This document shows positions 59,964 through 64,000 of a stretch of 64,000 nt of DNA, one piece after another. Each line of letters starts with the position of its first letter. The first letter of the stretch is position 1. The notes beneath the pieces were generated by a model. The model saw only the letters and a program-made list of their open reading frames with translations, was not told the origin of the DNA and searched no databases. Source of the stretch: Methylococcus sp. EFPC2 (GTDB taxonomy: Bacteria; Pseudomonadota; Gammaproteobacteria; Methylococcales; Methylococcaceae). Made by a program: the position numbers and the translations under genes. The stretch lies in contig NZ_CP070491.1 in assembly GCF_016925495.1 (NCBI RefSeq), forward strand, positions 3,670,001-3,734,000, given 5' to 3'.

Positions 59964-60707
59964 ATGAGCGAACCGACCCCCCCGATCAGACCCCGGCGCG
60001 GCATTTATCTGCTGCCCAACCTGTTCACCACGGCGGCGCTGTTCGCCGGCTTTTACGCGATCACCGCGGCTTTCAACCAGCGTTGGGAGCACGCGGCGGT
60101 GGCGATCTTCATCGCTATGATCCTGGACGGCATGGACGGCCGGGTCGCCCGCCTGACCAACACGCAGAGCGCGTTCGGCGGCGAATACGACAGCATGGCC
60201 GACCTCATCTCGTTCGGCGCGGCTCCGGCGCTGGTGGGTTACGTCTGGTCCCTCGCGGGGCTGGGCAAGCTGGGCTGGGTGGCGGCGTTCGTGCATTGCG
60301 CCGGCGCGGCCCTGCGCCTCGCCCGTTTCAACACCCAGATCGGTACGGCCGACAAGCGTTATTTCCAGGGCCTGCCCAGTCCTTCGGCGGCGGCCATATT
60401 GGCGGGTTTCGTCTGGTTCGCCGTGGATCACGGCATTGCCGGCGCCGACGTGGCTTACGTCACTCTGGGCCTGTCCATCATGACCGGCCTGCTGATGGTC
60501 AGCAATTTCCGCTATTACAGCTTCAAGGACGTGGACCTGCGCGGTCGCATGCCCTTCGTCAAGGCCATCATCATCATGCTGGCTTTCGCCGTGCTGTTCA
60601 CCAACCCGCCCATGATGCTTTTCCTGTTTTTCACGGCTTATGCGGTGTCCGGCCCGGTGCTGACCTTGCTGGGGCTGAAGCGCAGGCGCGGCGAGCGTAA
60701 GGTGTGA
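59964..60707 (+). CDS. pssA: CDP-diacylglycerol-serine O-phosphatidyltransferase
   Basis: 247 residues; membrane enzyme making phosphatidylserine for phosphatidylethanolamine. The CDP-alcohol phosphotransferase motif is complete: DGMDGRVARLTNTQSAFGGEYDSMADLISFG (residues about 52-82, D-G-x2-A-R-x8-G-x3-D-x3-D type). Eight hydrophobic segments follow, ending in a basic tail. GGGA lies about 10 nt before the ATG. It shares the strand with ilvC; pssA between ilvC and leuA is a conserved order in several proteobacteria. It is the Bacillus-type integral form rather than the E. coli peripheral Pss. Confidence 0.95.
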   Translation: MSEPTPPIRPRRGIYLLPNLFTTAALFAGFYAITAAFNQRWEHAAVAIFIAMILDGMDGRVARLTNTQSAFGGEYDSMADLISFGAAPALVGYVWSLAGLGKLGWVAAFVHCAGAALRLARFNTQIGTADKRYFQGLPSPSAAAILAGFVWFAVDHGIAGADVAYVTLGLSIMTGLLMVSNFRYYSFKDVDLRGRMPFVKAIIIMLAFAVLFTNPPMMLFLFFTAYAVSGPVLTLLGLKRRRGERKV

Positions 60708-60713
60708 ACGGAC

Positions 60714-60742
60714 TTGCCGGGGGCCGCTGACGTCGGCATAAT
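60714..60742 (+). promoter_or_regulatory. sigma70-like promoter before the leuA leader
   Basis: TTGCCG (60714-60719), exactly 17 nt, CATAAT (60737-60742). Match: 4/6 and 5/6. Transcription would start near 60749-60750, only a few nucleotides before the ATG of the short leader frame. Lies right after the pssA stop codon. Confidence 0.55.
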
Positions 60743-60751
60743 CGGGACACC

Positions 60752-60835
60752 ATGAAACGCGAAACGCTGCACAGCTTCGTTTTCCTCCTGTCTTCGCTGA
60801 ACCTCCGCGAGCTGCTGCCCCGCGCGGGCAACTAA
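60752..60835 (+). CDS. candidate leucine-rich leader peptide of leuA
   Basis: A 27-codon frame, ATG 60752 to TAA 60833-60835. Seven of 27 codons are leucine (CTG and CTC), with Leu codons at 12, 13, 16, 18, 21 and 22 and one at 6, including two consecutive pairs. Leucine leader peptides in front of leu operons control transcription by ribosome stalling in known systems (established). Here the downstream attenuator is weak: a 10-bp inverted repeat with one mismatch (60880-60905 region, CCGCGGCGTC and GACGCGGCGG) lacks a T run, so a translational control is equally possible. It is too short to prove, and the frame could be chance. Confidence 0.45.
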   Translation: MKRETLHSFVFLLSSLNLRELLPRAGN

Positions 60836-60924
60836 CTCGATCCCATCTCCCGTACCAACACCCATCCGTATTACCTCCCGCGGCGTCTCCCTCGTCGACG
60901 CGGCGGATTTCGTGGAGTTCAGCC

Positions 60925-62469
60925 ATGAGCGACAAACTCATCATATTCGATACCACCTTGCGCGACGGCGAGCAGAGCCCCGGCGCGTCCATGACCCGGG
61001 ACGAAAAGGTCCGCATCGCCAAGGCCTTGGAGCGGCTTAGGGTCGATGTCATCGAAGCCGGTTTCCCGGCCGCCAGTCCCGGCGATTTCGAGTCCGTGCA
61101 GGCGGTGGCCCGCGCGGTGAAGGACAGCACGGTCTGCGGCCTGGCGCGCGCCCTGGACAAGGACATCGACCGGGCCGGCGAGGCGTTGAAGGAGGCGAAC
61201 AGCGCACGCATCCACACTTTCATCGCTACCTCGCCCATCCACATGCAGCGCAAGCTCAACATGCCGCCGGAACAGGTGATCGAATACGCGGTGAAGGCGG
61301 TGAAGCGGGCCCGGCAATACACCGACAACGTGGAATTTTCGCCGGAAGACGCCGGTCGCTCGGAAGAGGATTTTCTCTGCCGCATCCTGGAGGCGGTGAT
61401 CGATGCCGGCGCCGGCACGCTCAATATCCCCGACACCGTCGGTTACGCCATGCCGGAACAGTTCGGCCGGCTCATCGCCCGGCTGCGAGAGCGTATTCCC
61501 AATGCCGACAAGGCCATCTTCTCGGTCCATTGCCACAACGACCTGGGTCTGGCGGTCGCCAATTCACTCTCGGCGGTCATCAACGGCGCGCGCCAGGTGG
61601 AATGCACCATCAACGGCCTGGGCGAGCGGGCCGGCAACGCGGCGCTGGAGGAAGTGGTCATGGCGGTGAGCACCCGCAAGGATTACTTCCCCTGTCACAC
61701 GGACATCGACACGCGGGAAATCGTCACTTGTTCCAAGCTGGTGTCCGGCATCACGGGTTTTCCGGTGCAACCCAACAAATCCATCGTCGGCGCCAACGCC
61801 TTCGCGCACGAGTCCGGCATCCATCAGGACGGCGTGCTCAAGCACCGCGAGACCTACGAGATCATGCGCGCCGAGGACGTGGGCTGGAGCGCCAACCGCA
61901 TGGTGCTGGGCAAGCATTCCGGCCGCAATGCCTTCCGCACCCGCATGGGTGAGTTGGGTGTGGAGTTCGCGTCCGAAGAAGAGCTCAATGCGGCTTTCTT
62001 CCGCTTCAAGCAACTGGCGGACAAGAAGCACGACATCTTCGACGAGGACTTGCAGGCCCTGATCACCGAGGCGGGGGTCGAGTCGGAAGACGAGCGCGTC
62101 AAGCTGGTGGCACTCAAGGTCTGTTCGGAAACCGGGGAAACCCCGAGTGCCCTGGTGACCATCCGGGTCGACGCCGAGGAGCGTACCGGGTCGTCCACCG
62201 GCGGCGGCGCCGTCGATGCCAGCCTCAAGGCCATCGAGTCCCTGGTGCCGACCGAGGCCAATCTCACGCTCTATTCGGTCAACAACATCACCAGCGGCAC
62301 CGATGCCCAGGGCGAGGTGACCGTGCGGCTGGAAAAAGGCGGGCGCATCGTCAACGGCCAGGGGGCGGACACCGACATCGTGATCGCTTCCGCCAAGGCT
62401 TACATCAATGCCGTCAACAAGCTGCTCACCGACAAGGACCGCACCCATCCCCAGGTCGGCGACGTTTAG
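60925..62469 (+). CDS. leuA: 2-isopropylmalate synthase
   Basis: 514 residues; condenses acetyl-CoA with 2-oxoisovalerate, first committed step to leucine. HMGL-like catalytic barrel: [16 protein letters not shown] near residues 8-23, then metal-binding HCHNDLG near 200 and [14 protein letters not shown] near 230. The C-terminal domain (from about 390) is the leucine-binding regulatory domain, so feedback inhibition is expected; it ends with a regulatory repeat ([34 protein letters not shown]). A leader-like short frame and promoter lie upstream. It follows pssA by 217 nt and precedes udg by 9 nt. Confidence 0.97.
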   Translation: MSDKLIIFDTTLRDGEQSPGASMTRDEKVRIAKALERLRVDVIEAGFPAASPGDFESVQAVARAVKDSTVCGLARALDKDIDRAGEALKEANSARIHTFIATSPIHMQRKLNMPPEQVIEYAVKAVKRARQYTDNVEFSPEDAGRSEEDFLCRILEAVIDAGAGTLNIPDTVGYAMPEQFGRLIARLRERIPNADKAIFSVHCHNDLGLAVANSLSAVINGARQVECTINGLGERAGNAALEEVVMAVSTRKDYFPCHTDIDTREIVTCSKLVSGITGFPVQPNKSIVGANAFAHESGIHQDGVLKHRETYEIMRAEDVGWSANRMVLGKHSGRNAFRTRMGELGVEFASEEELNAAFFRFKQLADKKHDIFDEDLQALITEAGVESEDERVKLVALKVCSETGETPSALVTIRVDAEERTGSSTGGGAVDASLKAIESLVPTEANLTLYSVNNITSGTDAQGEVTVRLEKGGRIVNGQGADTDIVIASAKAYINAVNKLLTDKDRTHPQVGDV

Positions 62470-62478
62470 CCCGGGACG

Positions 62479-63282
62479 ATGGACGCGGCGGAGCGCAGAC
62501 GGAGGGAATACCTGGAGGCCATGGGCATCCAGGTATGGCAGTCCCGGTATGCGCCGGCAGGTGTGGAATTGCCGGAGCCGGTCACGGAGGTGACGTCCGC
62601 CCTCGACCGGAATGAGCGTGAGCGCATTCCAGCCAACGAGTCTTCCGATGGCCTGGTTTCAGCAGCAGCCGGCGCTTCCTCCGAACGGCAAATCCTGCCG
62701 ATCGCGGCGCCCAATCCGATTGCGGCCTGCGGGTGGGACGAACTGGCGGCTCGGGTGGCCGGCTGCACGGCTTGTCCCCTGCACGCCGGCCGCACGCAGA
62801 CCGTGTTCGGCGTTGGCGACCGCACCGCGCGCTGGATGATCATCGGCGAGGCGCCGGGCGAGCAGGAAGACCTGCAGGGCGAGCCTTTCGTCGGGCGCGC
62901 CGGCCTGCTACTCAACGAAATGCTGAGGGCGGTCGGTTTGCAGCGCGAACAGGTCTACATCGCCAACGTGCTGAAATGCCGTCCGCCCAAGAACCGCGAT
63001 CCGCAAGCCGAGGAGGCCGCGGCCTGCGAGGACTACCTGAAGCGCCAACTGGCCCTGGTGCATCCCGATATCATCCTCGCGGTGGGCCGCATCGCCGCCC
63101 AGAACCTGCTGAAGACCGCCACACCCATAGGCAAGCTGCGCGGCGCGGTGCACGACTACCAGGGCGTGCCGCTGGTGGTGACTTACCACCCGGCCTACCT
63201 GTTGCGCTCGCCCCTGGAGAAGCGACGGGCCTGGGATGATTTAAAATTGGCGCGAGCCATTTTCCGCCGCCGACAACCCTGA
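62479..63282 (+). CDS. uracil-DNA glycosylase, family 4 type
   Basis: 267 residues; removes uracil from DNA. The Fe-S cluster cysteines of the family 4/5 group are visible: C95/C98 region (CTACPLHAGRTQ), CRPP (NVLKCRPPKNRDP) and AACEDYLKRQL. Motif A is GEAPGEQEDLQGEPFVGRAG and motif B is HPAYLLRSP near the end. The N-terminal 75 residues are variable and probably disordered, longer than the bare catalytic domain. It lies 9 nt past leuA and 12 nt before rimI, so probably one transcript. Confidence 0.94.
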   Translation: MDAAERRRREYLEAMGIQVWQSRYAPAGVELPEPVTEVTSALDRNERERIPANESSDGLVSAAAGASSERQILPIAAPNPIAACGWDELAARVAGCTACPLHAGRTQTVFGVGDRTARWMIIGEAPGEQEDLQGEPFVGRAGLLLNEMLRAVGLQREQVYIANVLKCRPPKNRDPQAEEAAACEDYLKRQLALVHPDIILAVGRIAAQNLLKTATPIGKLRGAVHDYQGVPLVVTYHPAYLLRSPLEKRRAWDDLKLARAIFRRRQP

Positions 63283-63294
63283 ACCGAGTGAGCC

Positions 63295-63831
63295 ATGTCC
63301 GGACTATTCGATGCCATCAAGCAATGGGTGGACTACGACGCCGAGCGCGACTTCTACGAAAAACACTTCCCCAGCCTGCGTGAAAATCCCGAGACCGTAT
63401 TTCGGCCCATGCGCAAGGCCGATCTCAAGGCCGTGTCGGTCATCGAGGAAAGCGCTTACGAGTTTCCGTGGGAGCCCGCCACCTTCAAGGACTGCCTCAA
63501 GACCGGCTATTGCTGCTGGGTCGCCGAACGCGCCCGCCAGGTGGTCGCCTACGGCATCCTCACGGTGGGCGCCGGAGAGGCCCATGTCCTGAATATCTGC
63601 ATCGATCCGCAAATCCAGCGTCAGGGCCTGGGCCGTAAGATGATGGTCCAACTCATGGAAGTGGCCAAAAGCCATCGGGCCGAGATGATGTTCCTCGAAG
63701 TCCGTCCTTCCAACACCCGTGCCGTCAATCTCTACCTCAGCCTGGGATTCAACGAAATCGGCCAGCGCAAGGGCTATTACCCGGCCAACAACGGCCGCGA
63801 AGACGCCCTGGTCATGGCTTGCATGCTTTGA
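63295..63831 (+). CDS. rimI: ribosomal protein S18-alanine N-acetyltransferase
   Basis: 178 residues of the GNAT family. The acetyl-CoA pocket motif QRQGLGRKMMVQLMEVA is near residues 105-121, and the C-terminal LYLSLGFNEIGQRKGYY has the NLYxxxGF pattern of RimI. The first 35 residues are an extension not found in E. coli RimI (148 residues). It follows udg by 12 nt; the rimI/udg pairing is common in several proteobacteria. Confidence 0.9.
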   Translation: MSGLFDAIKQWVDYDAERDFYEKHFPSLRENPETVFRPMRKADLKAVSVIEESAYEFPWEPATFKDCLKTGYCCWVAERARQVVAYGILTVGAGEAHVLNICIDPQIQRQGLGRKMMVQLMEVAKSHRAEMMFLEVRPSNTRAVNLYLSLGFNEIGQRKGYYPANNGREDALVMACML

Positions 63832-63902
63832 TTCTGGAGGCGAAGCGACGCAGTCGGCTCTAGCCCACCAGCCGTTTTTCGAGATCGTGAAGGCAGCAAT
63901 CG

Positions 63903-64000
63903 CTAATCGCTTGCCCTGTGCTCCCGATATCGTTCGGACCAGCAGGAGCGATAAAGCTCTCCCCACGTCTTGTCCATTTCGGCGATCAGGGCATCCAGGT
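63903..64000 (-). CDS. C-terminal end of a truncated reading frame at the right edge
   Basis: On the minus strand, an open frame enters from the edge and ends at the TAG 63905-63903. It encodes 31 residues, ending ELYRSCWSERYREHRASD, with a plausible coding composition but no recognised family. It is convergent with rimI. The upstream part is outside the window. Confidence 0.4.
   Translation of the reverse strand, partial: LDALIAEMDKTWGELYRSCWSERYREHRASD

Overview
The window is a gene-dense, GC-rich chromosomal segment of a proteobacterium, most likely a gammaproteobacterium. Reasons: a tRNA-Ala/23S/5S rRNA operon end, a zapB-like/zapA/6S RNA block followed by a ygfB-pepP-ubiH run on the other strand, cytochrome c4 beside dsbA, Orn/RsgA/EngB/M48 clustering, and an ilvB-ilvN-ilvC-pssA-leuA run. 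A sulfide:quinone oxidoreductase, a Met-rich multicopper oxidase, an NnrU-like protein and an exosortase-associated acyltransferase suggest an environmental organism handling sulfide and metals. Genus cannot be fixed from this window. I saw no transposase, prophage, CRISPR array or integrase.

Layout: 1-3.5 kb is the end of an rRNA operon (tRNA-Ala, boxA, 23S, 5S, terminator). It is followed by a lone tRNA-Thr on the minus strand and a rhomboid/thioredoxin-like pair. 5.5-13.2 kb holds housekeeping genes (rpiA, ilvA, gmk, deaD, a cspA-type gene with a long 5' UTR, cinA). 13.2-19.5 kb carries a dehydrogenase-like protein and a large hybrid histidine kinase behind an HD-GYP response regulator. 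The kinase is split by an apparent one-base frameshift in a homopolymer. 19.7-22.0 kb has a TPR-like lipidless periplasmic protein and a YjgR-type ATPase.

22.0-32.3 kb is a minus-strand accessory block: Met/His-rich multicopper oxidase, small His-rich periplasmic protein, sulfide:quinone oxidoreductase and a tripartite RND efflux system (TolC, adaptor, permease). The permease gene contains two palindromic repeat elements read in frame. 32.7-38.8 kb holds moaB, nnrU, the exosortase-associated acyltransferase, a diguanylate cyclase overlapping a phosphatase-fold protein, dsbA and cytochrome c4. 38.9-44.7 kb holds engB, rsgA, an M48 protease, orn and a TonB-dependent receptor.

44.8-48.1 kb is the least familiar unit. 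Three minus-strand genes joined by GTGA stop/start overlaps encode a secreted HEMGH metalloprotease, a single-membrane-anchor protein and a secreted pentapeptide-like protein with C-terminal membrane helices. 48.3-56.4 kb has a LonB-like protease, 6S RNA, zapA, a ZapB-like coiled coil, ygfB, pepP, ubiH and a 2-Cys peroxiredoxin. 56.6-63.8 kb is branched-chain amino acid synthesis (ilvB, ilvN, ilvC), pssA, a candidate Leu-rich leader peptide before leuA, then a family-4 uracil-DNA glycosylase and rimI. A truncated reading frame enters from the right edge.
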